From: JABWCQ01 sp964530625
Lineage (GTDB): Bacteria; Electryoneota; RPQS01
Assembly: GCA_964530625.1 (NCBI GenBank)
Contig: CAZHAK010000012.1
Coordinates: 1-64,000 of the forward strand
Reading direction: 5' to 3'
DNA length: 64,000 nucleotides
How positions within the stretch are numbered: position 1 is the first letter of the stretch; each line of letters opens with the position of its first letter. The notes beneath the pieces were generated by a model. The model saw only the letters and a list, made by a program, of their open reading frames with translations, was not told the DNA's origin and ran no database searches. Made by a program: the position numbers and the translations under genes. Below, piece after piece: positions 36,101 to 45,306 of the stretch.

Positions 36101-37453
36101 CAGCAGCGGCTGAAACGCTTGGATTCCCAATCTGTGCAAGGTCGGTGCGCGATTCAAAAGAACCGGATGGTCCTGAATAATTTCTTCCAGAATCGCCCAA
36201 ACTTCGTCCGTCTTGCGCTCAACTAATCGCTTAGCAGATTTGACTGTTTTTGCATATTCGTATTCGATCAGCTTGCGGATGATGAAGGGCTTGAAGAGCT
36301 CGACCGCCATTTCTTTCGGGAGGCCACACTCGTGCAATTTCAATTCAGGCCCGACGACAATCACCGAACGGCCAGAATAGTCGACGCGCTTCCCGAGCAG
36401 GTTCTGCCGGAAGCGGCCTTGTTTACCCTTCAAGTTGTCGGACAAGCTCTTAAGCGGGCGATTACCATCCGACCTCACGGCCACGGACTTACGTCCGTTG
36501 TCAAAGAGCGAATCCACAGCTTCCTGCAACATGCGCTTTTCGTTGCGCAAAATTACCTCAGGTGCGCGAATCTCTATCAATCGTTTCAAGCGATTGTTGC
36601 GGATAATCACGCGGCGATAGAGGTCATTTAAGTCAGAGGTTGCGAAGCGACCGCCTTCGAGCGGCACCAAGGGACGCAAGTCCGGCGGCACGACCGGCAC
36701 GACGGACATGACCATCCAGTCGGGCTGATTGAGTTTGCCGTTTTCCGCTTGCTTGAACGACTCGATTACGCGTAATTTCTTAATCGCGTCGACTTTGCGC
36801 TGAGCGCTGGTTTCGACTTTGATTTGCGCGCGCAGTTCGATCGACAACTGATCCACGTCTTCAGATCCAAGCAGATCACGAATCGCGTCACCGCCCATTT
36901 TGGCGATGAAACGTTCTTCCGGCGGCAGGGCGTCCTGCGGTCCGAGTGCTTGCAATGTTTCAAGGTACTCGTTTTCTGACAACAAGTCCTTACGGCGCAA
37001 GTCTGCGCGGCCCGGTTGAATCACGCAATACGACTCGTAGTAGATGACCTGCTCAAGTTCGCGGGTGCTCATGTTCAGCACATACGAAATCTTCGACGGC
37101 AAACTACGGAAGTACCAGATGTGCACGACAGGCACGGCCAGCGAAATATGACCCATGCGCTTGCGGCGAACATCCTTCTTCGTGACCTCCACACCGCAAC
37201 GATCGCACACGATGCCCTTGTAGCGAATGCCGCGATACTTACCGCAATGACATTCCCAATCCTTGACGGGACCAAAAATTTTCTCGCAGAACAGACCGTC
37301 TTTTTCCGGTTTGTAACTACGATAGTTGATGGTCTCAGGCTTTGTGACTTCACCGTGCGACCATGACAGAATCATGTCAGGCGAAGCAAGGCTGACAGAA
37401 ATTTCGGAGTACCTGCGGGGTTCGTGCTCTGCAGCAGCAGCGAAATGCAGCAT
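33122..37453 (-). CDS. rpoC: RNA polymerase beta' subunit
   Basis: 1443 residues. The start at 37453 is six bases after GGAG. An N-terminal zinc site (CHCGKYRG...CDRCGVEV), the catalytic magnesium loop NADFDGDQMAVHVP, the bridge-helix and trigger-loop region, and a second zinc site (CESTRGICARCYG) are all present. The C-terminus ends in an acidic low-complexity tail. It follows rpoB and is closed by the terminator at 33051-33080. Confidence 0.98.
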   Translation of the reverse strand: MLHFAAAAEHEPRRYSEISVSLASPDMILSWSHGEVTKPETINYRSYKPEKDGLFCEKIFGPVKDWECHCGKYRGIRYKGIVCDRCGVEVTKKDVRRKRMGHISLAVPVVHIWYFRSLPSKISYVLNMSTRELEQVIYYESYCVIQPGRADLRRKDLLSENEYLETLQALGPQDALPPEERFIAKMGGDAIRDLLGSEDVDQLSIELRAQIKVETSAQRKVDAIKKLRVIESFKQAENGKLNQPDWMVMSVVPVVPPDLRPLVPLEGGRFATSDLNDLYRRVIIRNNRLKRLIEIRAPEVILRNEKRMLQEAVDSLFDNGRKSVAVRSDGNRPLKSLSDNLKGKQGRFRQNLLGKRVDYSGRSVIVVGPELKLHECGLPKEMAVELFKPFIIRKLIEYEYAKTVKSAKRLVERKTDEVWAILEEIIQDHPVLLNRAPTLHRLGIQAFQPLLIEGKAIRLHPLVCQAFNADFDGDQMAVHVPLSFEAQIEARLLMLACNNILHPANGRPITVPHQDMVLGLYYLTKRKLGEPFQGKVFSGPSEIIAAHNDGRIGLHTVILMRIGERLIETTVGRVIFNQILPIGVTSKRYFNEMLAKKRIEEIIYYCVQTVGIADTSVFLDNLKKLGFESATGSGISIGLVDIEIPPEKDRLIQAAYKKVDEVQGQYEDGIITDGERYNKIIDIWTHTSTDIAEVMFAKLRDSKDGFNSVFMMADSGARGSKEQIRQLAGMRGLMAKPQKSLTGQKGEIIESPITANFKEGLTVLEYFISTHGARKGLADTALKTADAGYLTRRLVDVAQDVIVREFDCGTLRGILLEEVQEGEEVTEQLHERVMGRVLADDVFDPVTNEKILDVNTLVREEEANHLAKAGITHLRIRSVLTCESTRGICARCYGINLATGRMVDMGEAVGVMAAQSVGEPGTQLTLRTFHIGGAASRDVSESQRIAKKPGRVVFENVDFIQREDGTRISIRRSATIKLLDDNNRQVARYKLPYGAHVYVEEGEVVKAGHLLFEWDPYADSILASRSGKLHFIDIKQDLTFHEDVDEATGMKHKMIIESRDRKMNPHILIVDEEGNRLANHVLPIGAHLLVEEGMSVKIGDPLAKMPRKSQAIRDITGGLPRVTELFEARKPKDPAIVTEIDGVVRFGGLKRGVRVVTVTSEDGSVSKNYAVPYGKHILVHDHDRVSAGEKITEGSVAPHDILAIQGPNRVQEYLAKEIQEVYRSQGVSINDKHIEVIVRQMLQKVRIDDPGDTRHLEGDHVDRIKFTRENELLVAKVVVEDVGASDFKLGQILEKTEFNRANRAIKADGGDTGKSRAARPATYSPVLLGITQASLSTDSFISAASFQQTTSVLTDAAIANKVDTLAGLKENVILGHLIPAGTGLNKYSKIEIVRPEEEEEELARDFRIEMSELMHSLEHRAGGLEEDLGEAATQDSTPPIPQE

Positions 37454-37538
37454 TCATGGCTCCTTATTCTTATGATCGCGTTACCGCGACCGAAATTAAC
37501 AACACATAAAAAACGAACGAAGCGAGCAGCGCAGAACG

Positions 37539-40500
37539 TTACTCGCGCAGATCCACGTCAATACCCAATCCGCGAAGTTCGTTCACAAGAACGTGGAACG
37601 ATTCCGGAATACCTGGCGCGGGCAGATTGTCGCCTTTGACGATAGCTTCGTAGGTCCTCGCGCGACCGTTGATATCGTCCGACTTAATCGTAAGAATCTC
37701 TTGCAGGATGTGCGCGGCTCCGTAAGCTTCGAGCGCCCAGACTTCCATTTCTCCGAATCTCTGACCACCGAATTGCGCCTTGCCACCGAGCGGCTGCTGC
37801 GTAATCAAACTGTACGGTCCAATTGAACGCGCGTGGATTTTGTCGTCCACCAAATGCGAAAGCTTCAGAACGTACATAAAGCCGACAGCGGTCTCCTCTT
37901 GGAAACGCACACCCGTGCGACCGTCAAAGAGATATGTCTTGCCATGCCGCGGCAGGCCAGCTCGATCCAGCCACTCTTCCACATCGGCGGTTTTCGCTCC
38001 GTCAAACACAGGCGTCGCGAAGTGTACACCGAGTCGGTGGGCAGCCCAGCCGAGAGTAGTTTCAAAAAGCTGGCCGATGTTCATACGAGAGGGAACCGAC
38101 AGCGGATTCAGAATAATGTCAACAGGAGTTCCGTCCGACAGAAATGGCATGTCCTCAACGGGCACAACTTTACCGACGACGCCCTTGTTACCGTGGCGGC
38201 CTGCCATCTTATCGCCGACAGAGAGCTTACGTTTCTGTGCGACGTACACGCGCACAAGTTGGACGATTCCGGGAGGAAGCTCGTCGCCGACTTCAATGCG
38301 GTAGCGCTCGTTTTTCAATTCAGTTTCATGCTCGAACAGGCGCTCGCGGAATTTGTCGAAGGACTGCGCGATCATCTCGTTTATGCCTTCGTTGCTGGTC
38401 CACTCAAAGCCGGATTCAATCCGATCCACATCCAAAGTTTGCAGCAGCGATTCCGTGAAGTTCGCGCCTTCGGAAACCATGATCTCAGTTTGATCACGGT
38501 CACGTATTTCGCGCGCTTTATGTCCACGCAACATCGAGTACAGCTCTTCCGCCAATTGCTTGCGCAGTCGTTGGCGTTCGCGCTCGTACTTTGCTTCCAA
38601 ATCCTCGACGTGCTTCTTGTCTTCCTTGCGCGTTTTGGCGTCTTTCTTCTTGCGGCTGAACAGCTTGGTGTTAATCACAATACCGTACATACCAGTGTGC
38701 GCCTTGAGACTCGCGTCCTTAACATCGCCTGCCTTGTCTCCGAAGATGGCTTTAAGAAGCTTGTCTTCGGGAGTCAAATCGGTTTCGCCCTTCGGAGTCA
38801 CCTTACCGACCAGTATATCTCCGGGCCTGACAATCGCGCCGATCCGAATCACGCCGATTTCGTCAATATTCCTGACCGCGTCTTCCGACACGTTGGGAAT
38901 TTCACGAGTGAGTTCTTCTTCGCCGCGCTTGGTTTCGCGAACCTGAAGCTCAAGCTCTTCAATATTGATGGATGTGTAGACGTCGTCATACACAATGCGC
39001 TCGGAAACGATAATCGAGTCTTCAAAGTTGTAACCATGCCAGGGCATGAAGGCCACGAGAATATTACGACCCAAAGCAAGCTCACCGCGATCTGTGCCGC
39101 AACCATCAGCCAAAGTGGTTCCTGCTTTCACTTCATCGCCTTCCACCACGGAAGGCTTTTGATTGATGCAGGTATCCTGATTGGTGCGAACAAACTTTTT
39201 CAGTTTGTAGGTAATGGATTCAGGTTGCGAGACAGAGTTGCCTTCTTCATCAACGGCCGGATTCGGACGGAAGATAATTTTGGTGCTGTCCACATACTCG
39301 ACCACACCGTCACTTGGGGCCATAATCATGGTCCGTGAATCCACGGCAGCTTTGCGCTCCATGCCCGTGCCCACATAGGGAGCCTCAGGACGCAACAGCG
39401 GCACAGCCTGGCGCTGCATGTTCGATCCCATCAACGCACGGTTGGCGTCATCATGCTCAAGGAATGGAATCAGCGCGGCAGCCACGGACACAATTTGCGA
39501 AGGCGCAACGTCCATGTATTCGATATTGTCCGGATGCGCCACGGGGAAATCGGCACGGTTTCGGCATTTCACGCGGTCCGTTTGGAATTCACCCTTTTGA
39601 TTGATAGGCGTATTTGCCTGAGCAATCGTGACGCGATCCTCTTCGTCGGCGGACAGGAACTTAATGGACTTGGTCACCTTGCTGCTCTTTACCGAGCGAT
39701 ATGGCGTTTCGACAAATCCCATTTCGTTGATCCGCGCGAACGTACACAAGGACGAAATCAATCCGATATTCGGACCTTCAGGAGTTTCAATCGGGCAAAG
39801 ACGGCCATAGTGAGTGTAATGGACGTCACGCACTTCAAAGCCTGCGCGCTCGCGCGTTAAACCGCCGGGGCCAAGCGCGGACAAGCGGCGTTTGTGCGTC
39901 AACTCGGTCAGCGGATTGACCATATCAAGAAACTGCGAAAGCTGATTGGTTCCGAAGAAACTGTTAATAACCGACGTAATCGTGCGGACGTTAATCAAGT
40001 CCTGCGGCGTCATGGCGTTCGCGTCGCGCAAATTCATGCGCTCCTTAATCGTGCGGGCCATACGTGACAGCGCCACGCTGAACTGGTTGGCGAGCTGTTC
40101 ACCGACTGTACGCACGCGGCGATTGCCAAGGTGGTCGATATCGTCCGGCGCGGCACGACCCACGCGCAGTTTCAGCACGTGCTTCATAATCGCGACGATG
40201 TCTTCCGGCGTCAGCACGGCGCACTCGGGTGGCACGTTCAAGTCAAGCTTGTTGTTCAAACGATAGCGGCCTACGGCGCCGAGGTCGTAGCGTTTTTCAT
40301 CAAAGAGCAAGCGCTCGAGGAACTTACGCGCGGTCTCGATATCCGGTGCGTCGCCGCTGCGTAATTCGCGGTAGATGACTTCCAACGCGTGATCCGTGGA
40401 ACTCGACTTGTCCTTGTTCAAGGTGTTGATCAGGATGTCGTAAGACGTATCCTTCTTTTTCGGCTTGGACAAATCAACACTTTGCACACCGGCTTCGACC

Positions 40501-41318
40501 ATCTTCGTCAGCAACTCGTCGGTCAACTCCGCTCCGGCGGTGGCGACCACTTCACCGGTGGAAGAATTGACGGCGTCGGACACGAGCCTGCGTCCGACTT
40601 CCTTATTCAAATCCTTACGATTAGTCGGCACGGTTTCAACAAACCCGAACAGGTCAAGGATGTCGCGATTGGTTTGACTGCCCATCGCGCGCAAAAGCGT
40701 CGTGGCCGGGAATTTCTTGCGACGGTCAACATAGACGTTCAGTACGTCGTTGATGTCGGTGGAAATTTCAATCCACGATCCGCGAAACGGAATGATGCGC
40801 GCGGAATAAATCTTCTTACCGTTGGGGTGCGTGTCTTCACCGAAGAACACACCGGGGCTGCGGTGAAGCTGCGACACAATCACCCGTTCGGCGCCGTTGA
40901 TGATAAACGTGCCCGACGACGTCATTAGCGGCAGGTTGCCGAGATAGACGTCACTTTCGATCGTTTGATCAAAAGAGCCGGCTTCGCTGGTTTCGTCGCG
41001 AGACGACAAACGCAGCTTCGCCTTCAGCGCAGCTTGAAACGTCACGCCGCGCTCGCGGCATTCGTCTTCTTCATATTTCGGACGTTCAACCGAATAATCA
41101 ACATACTCGAGAATATGCGTCTCGCGATTGTCGATGATCGGAAAAATATTCCGGAACACCGCCTCAAGACCGTAAGCCCTGCGACGGTTAGGTGGCACAT
41201 CAACCTGCAAAAAATCGCGGAAGCTCTTAAGCTGGACTTCGAGCAAGTCCGGCATTTCATGAACTTCAGGAATCTTCGAGAAGTTGATGCGTTGAATGGT
41301 TCTCTGTGGATCGCGCAC
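37539..41318 (-). CDS. rpoB: RNA polymerase beta subunit
   Basis: 1259 residues from a GTG at 41318 (GGGAG upstream). The rifampicin pocket reads NQLSQFLDMVNPLTELTHKR and RRLSALGPGGL, with the usual drug-contact residues. Further on are CPIETPEGPNIGL, the RHGNKGVV catalytic block and the GKAQFGGQRFGEMEVWALEA end. It carries a beta-linker insertion rich in charged residues (KDAKTRKEDKKHVEDLEAKY). Confidence 0.98.
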   Translation of the reverse strand: MRDPQRTIQRINFSKIPEVHEMPDLLEVQLKSFRDFLQVDVPPNRRRAYGLEAVFRNIFPIIDNRETHILEYVDYSVERPKYEEDECRERGVTFQAALKAKLRLSSRDETSEAGSFDQTIESDVYLGNLPLMTSSGTFIINGAERVIVSQLHRSPGVFFGEDTHPNGKKIYSARIIPFRGSWIEISTDINDVLNVYVDRRKKFPATTLLRAMGSQTNRDILDLFGFVETVPTNRKDLNKEVGRRLVSDAVNSSTGEVVATAGAELTDELLTKMVEAGVQSVDLSKPKKKDTSYDILINTLNKDKSSSTDHALEVIYRELRSGDAPDIETARKFLERLLFDEKRYDLGAVGRYRLNNKLDLNVPPECAVLTPEDIVAIMKHVLKLRVGRAAPDDIDHLGNRRVRTVGEQLANQFSVALSRMARTIKERMNLRDANAMTPQDLINVRTITSVINSFFGTNQLSQFLDMVNPLTELTHKRRLSALGPGGLTRERAGFEVRDVHYTHYGRLCPIETPEGPNIGLISSLCTFARINEMGFVETPYRSVKSSKVTKSIKFLSADEEDRVTIAQANTPINQKGEFQTDRVKCRNRADFPVAHPDNIEYMDVAPSQIVSVAAALIPFLEHDDANRALMGSNMQRQAVPLLRPEAPYVGTGMERKAAVDSRTMIMAPSDGVVEYVDSTKIIFRPNPAVDEEGNSVSQPESITYKLKKFVRTNQDTCINQKPSVVEGDEVKAGTTLADGCGTDRGELALGRNILVAFMPWHGYNFEDSIIVSERIVYDDVYTSINIEELELQVRETKRGEEELTREIPNVSEDAVRNIDEIGVIRIGAIVRPGDILVGKVTPKGETDLTPEDKLLKAIFGDKAGDVKDASLKAHTGMYGIVINTKLFSRKKKDAKTRKEDKKHVEDLEAKYERERQRLRKQLAEELYSMLRGHKAREIRDRDQTEIMVSEGANFTESLLQTLDVDRIESGFEWTSNEGINEMIAQSFDKFRERLFEHETELKNERYRIEVGDELPPGIVQLVRVYVAQKRKLSVGDKMAGRHGNKGVVGKVVPVEDMPFLSDGTPVDIILNPLSVPSRMNIGQLFETTLGWAAHRLGVHFATPVFDGAKTADVEEWLDRAGLPRHGKTYLFDGRTGVRFQEETAVGFMYVLKLSHLVDDKIHARSIGPYSLITQQPLGGKAQFGGQRFGEMEVWALEAYGAAHILQEILTIKSDDINGRARTYEAIVKGDNLPAPGIPESFHVLVNELRGLGIDVDLRE

Positions 41319-41567
41319 AAAAGGCTCCCTTAGAATACCAGCAATGAATCTCGATTTAGCCTTGTTCAGTGATTTCGCAAATCGGGATGATTCAACACAT
41401 TGAACCCGAAACTACGCGTAAAAACAAGGAAGTTTTGAGCTATACAAACAAGCTCTTAATAAACGCAAATTGCCAAGTCTGACTTCAGCGCATTGGCTGC
41501 GCGGAAGGGACTCGGCAACCCGAGACGAAAACTCGGGAAAGCGCGGCGAAAGCAAGCGGCAAACGCC
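41319..41567 (-). other. rplL-rpoB intergenic leader, 249 bases
   Basis: There is no gene here. The minus strand contains a hairpin CCCGAG/CTCGGG (41521-41539) soon after the rplL stop, without a U-run. That fits an RNA-processing or attenuation site, as the rplL-rpoB spacer has in E. coli, better than a full terminator. No convincing promoter. Confidence 0.4.
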
Positions 41568-41936
41568 TTACTTAATTTCGACTTTGGCTCCCTGCTCTTC
41601 GAGCTTGGCCTTAACTTTGTCGGCTTCGTCTTTTGGCAGCGCTTCCTTGACGGTCTTCGGTGCGCCATCCACGAGGTCTTTCGCTTCCTTCAGGCCCAAG
41701 CCGGTCAATTCACGCACGACCTTAATGACCTGAATCTTCTGCGCGCCGGCTTCCATAAGCACGACGTCAAACTCGGTCTTCTCTTCTGCGGCGGCGGCCG
41801 GAGCGGCTCCACCCATCGGCATACCCATCATCATAGGGGCCGCGGCGGTAACGCCAAACTTGTCTTCCAATGCCTTCTTCAGCTCGACGAGCTCAAGGAC
41901 GGTCATTTTTTCGATTGCTTCGATAATTTGTTGCAC
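41568..41936 (-). CDS. rplL: 50S ribosomal protein L7/L12
   Basis: 122 residues. The N-terminal dimer domain (MTVLELVELKKALEDKFGV) is followed by an Ala/Met-rich hinge and the C-terminal domain KIQVIKVVRELTGLGLKEAK that recruits translation GTPases. It lies 50 bases after rplJ. Confidence 0.97.
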   Translation of the reverse strand: MQQIIEAIEKMTVLELVELKKALEDKFGVTAAAPMMMGMPMGGAAPAAAAEEKTEFDVVLMEAGAQKIQVIKVVRELTGLGLKEAKDLVDGAPKTVKEALPKDEADKVKAKLEEQGAKVEIK

Positions 41937-41986
41937 GGTTGGTCTCCGTTATGGTTTGTTAAATTCTCTTGTGAAAAGGAAATGCG

Positions 41987-42532
41987 TCAGTCTTGCTTCT
42001 TGGTCGCGATTTGGTCCACAACGGACACAAAATCACGCAAAACAGCATTGACCACATTGTAGAAGCCCTGCACGGGGCTGAAGACGGCTGCAACCAAGCC
42101 AGAGAGCGCTTCTTCGCGTGTCGGGAGGTCTTTGATTGCGGTAAGTTCGGAAGCGGGCAGGACTTTCCCGTCAAAGATAACACTTTTGACAACGAGCCTG
42201 TCGCTCGTTTTCATAAACTTATCTAAGATACGCGCGGGCATGGCGGCATCTTCATAGCCAATGGCGATGGCAGTAGGGCCTTCAAGGTACTTCACCGCGT
42301 CATCAAATCCCTTGTCCTTCAGCACCATACGTGAGAAGGTGTTTTTGACGATAATGAAGTCCACTTGGTTCTTAAAACACTCGCGGCGCAACTCAGTCAT
42401 TTTCTCGACCGAGAGTCCGAGGTTATCCGCCAGATACACTCCTGAAGCGCGATCCATTTTCTCACGGAAGTCCGCGACGATGGCTGCCTTTTCGGGGCGT
42501 ATGGTACGGTTTTGAAGTTCAGCTAAAGACAT
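41987..42532 (-). CDS. rplJ: 50S ribosomal protein L10
   Basis: 181 residues; forms the stalk base that holds L7/L12 dimers. EKAAIVADFREKMDRASGVY and KNTFSRMVLKDKGFDDAVKY are typical. Only 18 bases separate it from rplA, so the long L10 leader used for autoregulation in enterobacteria is absent here. Confidence 0.96.
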   Translation of the reverse strand: MSLAELQNRTIRPEKAAIVADFREKMDRASGVYLADNLGLSVEKMTELRRECFKNQVDFIIVKNTFSRMVLKDKGFDDAVKYLEGPTAIAIGYEDAAMPARILDKFMKTSDRLVVKSVIFDGKVLPASELTAIKDLPTREEALSGLVAAVFSPVQGFYNVVNAVLRDFVSVVDQIATKKQD

Positions 42533-42550
42533 ATCTCGTTCCTGTAGGGC

Positions 42551-43252
42551 TTAGTGGAGTTTCGCGCTCTCAACTTCGGAACGCTGAATCCGGATGCCCG
42601 GTCCCATCGTCGAAGTTAGAAACACGGACTTGACATATTGCCCTTTGGCCGTGGCGGGCTTGTTGCGCATGACGTTCCGGAAAAATTCTTCAATATTTTC
42701 CAGTAACTGCGTAGAAGTAAAATTCAAACGGCCGACTCCCAGATGCAAGATGCCGTACTTGTCCACACGGAACTCGACTTTACCGCCCTTGACGTCGCGT
42801 ACGGCGTTGCCAATGTTAGGCGTAACAGTTCCAGCTTTGGGGTTCGGCATCAATCCGCGCGGACCCAAAATCTTACCCAGCTTACCAAGGTCGGCCATGA
42901 CCTCAGGCGTCGCCACAAGCACGTCAAAATCCGTCCAGCCGCCTCTGATGCGTTCGAGGATATCCTCGAAACCTGCATGGTCGGCACCGGCTTCCTGTGC
43001 TTCGGTGATCTTGGTTTTAGAAACTGCGACCACACGCACCGTCTTACCGGTACCGTGCGGAAGCGTTACTGTTCCGCGAACTATCTGATCGGCTTTTTTG
43101 GGATCCACTCCCAATCGCACCGCGACTTCAACGGTTTCGTTGAACTTTGCGGCTGCGGTTTTCTTGAGCGACTCAATCGCGTCCGACAGAGGCAGTTCGG
43201 TATTGCGGTTGACTTGCTCGCGATTGCGCTTTACACGCTTTGAATAGGGCAA
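42551..43252 (-). CDS. rplA: 50S ribosomal protein L1
   Basis: 233 residues. KFNETVEVAVRLGVDPKKAD, GKILGPRGLMPNPKAGTVTP and the GKVEFRVDKYGILHLGVGR strand identify it. L1 forms the mobile stalk that handles E-site tRNA and often represses rplK-rplA translation. Confidence 0.97.
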   Translation of the reverse strand: MPYSKRVKRNREQVNRNTELPLSDAIESLKKTAAAKFNETVEVAVRLGVDPKKADQIVRGTVTLPHGTGKTVRVVAVSKTKITEAQEAGADHAGFEDILERIRGGWTDFDVLVATPEVMADLGKLGKILGPRGLMPNPKAGTVTPNIGNAVRDVKGGKVEFRVDKYGILHLGVGRLNFTSTQLLENIEEFFRNVMRNKPATAKGQYVKSVFLTSTMGPGIRIQRSEVESAKLH

Positions 43253-43313
43253 TGCTGCTCCTTGGTGGTTCTTTCGTGCGGCGTTGGCACTCCCACCCGT
43301 TTATTAGAAAAGT

Positions 43314-43739
43314 TTACTGACCGACGTTCACGCCCATGGAGCGGCAGGTGCCTTCGACCATTCGCATGGCCATTTCCACGGTGTTGGCATTCAAATCTTT
43401 CATTTTGATTTCGGCAATCTCGCGAATCGCGGCTTGCGAAATCGTTCCAACCTTGTTGCGGTTGGGTTCGCCCGATCCCTTGTCCAGCTTGGTCGCTTTC
43501 TTAATCAAGATCGCGGCGGGAGGGGTCTTCGTGATAAAGCTGTAGCTCTTGTCCTTATAAACCGTAATGACAACGGGAATAATCATTCCCTTGTCTTTTT
43601 CGGTGCGGGCATTGAACTGCTTGCAGAAGTCCATGATGTTGACCTGCTTCTGACCAAGCGCAGGTCCAATCGGCGGCGCGGGGGTTGCGGCTCCGGCAGG
43701 AATTTGCAGGCGAATGTATCCGGTAATTTGCTTTGCCAT
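43314..43739 (-). CDS. rplK: 50S ribosomal protein L11
   Basis: 141 residues, the exact family length. Residues GYIRLQIPAGAATPAPPIGP and the proline pair of the N-terminal domain are present, and the C-terminal rRNA-binding domain ends GTCRSMGVNVGQ. L11 is needed for RelA activation by uncharged tRNA. Confidence 0.97.
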   Translation of the reverse strand: MAKQITGYIRLQIPAGAATPAPPIGPALGQKQVNIMDFCKQFNARTEKDKGMIIPVVITVYKDKSYSFITKTPPAAILIKKATKLDKGSGEPNRNKVGTISQAAIREIAEIKMKDLNANTVEMAMRMVEGTCRSMGVNVGQ

Positions 43740-43798
43740 GATGTATCTCTGTTCTTATCTCGCCCCGGTTTTCCGGGGGGAATTAAGGGGGTAAAATT

Positions 43799-44374
43799 TT
43801 AGCTTGTGCCTAACTCGGTCGAAATTTGCAGGAAATCCAACTCAATCGGAGTGGAACGGCCAAAAATTGAGACCATGACCTTGGCTTTGCGCTTCGGCAT
43901 ATTGATCTCTCTTACCAATCCTGTGAAATCCTTAAACGGTCCGTCTATTACCTTGATCGTGTCGTTGACGCCAAACGGCAACTCGATCAACTCCATGTTA
44001 TCGGCTTTGTCCTGCTGGCCTAAAATGCGGTCAACTTCGTGACGGCGCAGGGGAACCGGACGGTTCTTCGGGCCGACGAAATTAATCACTTGCGGCGTAT
44101 TCAAAATCAAATGCTCAGTGTTCTTGTTCAAGATCATTTCCACAAGCATATAGCCGGGGAAGAACGTGCGCGTCTTGGCTTTCTTCTTGCCGTCGCGCAT
44201 TTCAATCACGTCTTCCTTGGGAATCAGGACTTGCGTGATCTGATCGGCAACACCCAGCCGTTTGGATTCTTCTTCCAAGAATCCTTTGATTTTCTCTTCC
44301 TGTCCGGTGAACACGTGAAGGACATACCAGCCCAGTTCACCATCACGGATCGGTGCGTCAGTTGGATGAAGCAT
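43799..44374 (-). CDS. nusG: Transcription antitermination/elongation factor NusG
   Basis: 191 residues. The NGN domain (GWYVLHVFTGQEEKIKGFLE, FFPGYMLVEM) binds RNA polymerase, and the C-terminal KOW domain (DTIKVIDGPFKDFTGLVREI) binds Rho or S10. It leads rplK as usual, but is separated from secE by a methyltransferase gene 14 bases upstream. Confidence 0.97.
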   Translation of the reverse strand: MLHPTDAPIRDGELGWYVLHVFTGQEEKIKGFLEEESKRLGVADQITQVLIPKEDVIEMRDGKKKAKTRTFFPGYMLVEMILNKNTEHLILNTPQVINFVGPKNRPVPLRRHEVDRILGQQDKADNMELIELPFGVNDTIKVIDGPFKDFTGLVREINMPKRKAKVMVSIFGRSTPIELDFLQISTELGTS

Positions 44375-44388
44375 TTAGCTTGAACTAC

Positions 44389-45294
44389 TCACAATGAACG
44401 TTTAACTCCAATATATAGCTCAGAAGAACCCGGTCCTCCAAGCAGACCGCTGGTGTAACTGAGCGTCCCCCGGGTGGCTCCGCGCAAAAGTCCGAACGCC
44501 GTGCGCGAATCCGATAGGATACAATGATAGAAGGCATCAAATGCCACGGCGCCGAGGCTCCTTGGATCGAAACCTGCTCGAATCAAGAGATCAAGCATCA
44601 CCGGCGGCTCAAAATGATAAAGATGTCTGGGTGAATCCCAGGCGACCCATTGGTCTCCGTACGCCTTCGCATCAATGGAGAGCGGATTGGGCACCGCGAT
44701 AGCAATTTTCCCGCGCGGAGACAGCAGCTTTCTGGCAATCTCCAATGTCTCGCGCAACTTATGGACATGTTCCAATACATGCCACATCGTAATCAATTTA
44801 TACGGTCCGGCATGAGCCGGGACAGCATCAATTCCGCCTGTCCAAACTCTCAAGCCAAGTTTGTCGCGCGCATGCTGCGCCGCTCTTTCACTTGGCTCGC
44901 AGCCGTCTGCTTCAAATCCTCTTCGCTTCAATTCCACTACAAACTCACCGGTCGCACAACCGACGTCAAGACATCGGTCAGCAGGCTTTAATCCAACCAC
45001 AACTCTGGCGGCCTTGCGCCGGATAGACAGCGGACGAAATTTGCGATAGAGCTTTGCCGATACCGTCTGCGGTCCGTCACCTGCCGAAGCAAAAGGATCG
45101 TATCCCGGAGTGTCATAGAACGCGCCGATGGATGCTTCATCGGGCCGCGGATTCAGATAAATCAGTTTACACATCTGACACCGCACAAGAGCGTACGTGC
45201 GATTGTCGAGCACTCGAAACCTGTCTTCTACGGTACGCTCTGGTTTATGTTCCGGGCAGGAGCAAACCGGGCAGACAATCGTCTCAAAATTCAC
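44389..45294 (-). CDS. SAM-dependent methyltransferase inserted between secE and nusG
   Basis: 301 residues. The N-terminus has two Cys pairs (CPVC at 8-11, CQMC at 39-42), a rubredoxin-like zinc site common in Methyltransf_23-type enzymes. The class I fold follows, with the SAM loop LDVGCATGEF near residue 110, WHVLEHV as motif IV and DSPRHLYHF. Such proteins usually modify sugars, quinones or small molecules; no target is evident. It fits between secE (12 bases) and nusG (14 bases) on the same strand, so it must share their transcript. It has no strong ribosome site. I know of no standard link between this family and secE-nusG. Confidence 0.85.
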   Translation of the reverse strand: MNFETIVCPVCSCPEHKPERTVEDRFRVLDNRTYALVRCQMCKLIYLNPRPDEASIGAFYDTPGYDPFASAGDGPQTVSAKLYRKFRPLSIRRKAARVVVGLKPADRCLDVGCATGEFVVELKRRGFEADGCEPSERAAQHARDKLGLRVWTGGIDAVPAHAGPYKLITMWHVLEHVHKLRETLEIARKLLSPRGKIAIAVPNPLSIDAKAYGDQWVAWDSPRHLYHFEPPVMLDLLIRAGFDPRSLGAVAFDAFYHCILSDSRTAFGLLRGATRGTLSYTSGLLGGPGSSELYIGVKRSL

Positions 45295-45306
45295 GCCGAA
45301 TGAAAA

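Noticed and set aside
37833..39338. 501-codon open frame on the plus strand
   Set aside because: It lies wholly antisense to rpoB, and its translation has no domain or sensible composition; it is a shadow of biased codon use.
41521..41539. Hairpin CCCGAG/CTCGGG as a full terminator before rpoB
   Set aside because: It has only a 6-bp stem and no U-run, and rpoB has no convincing promoter of its own.
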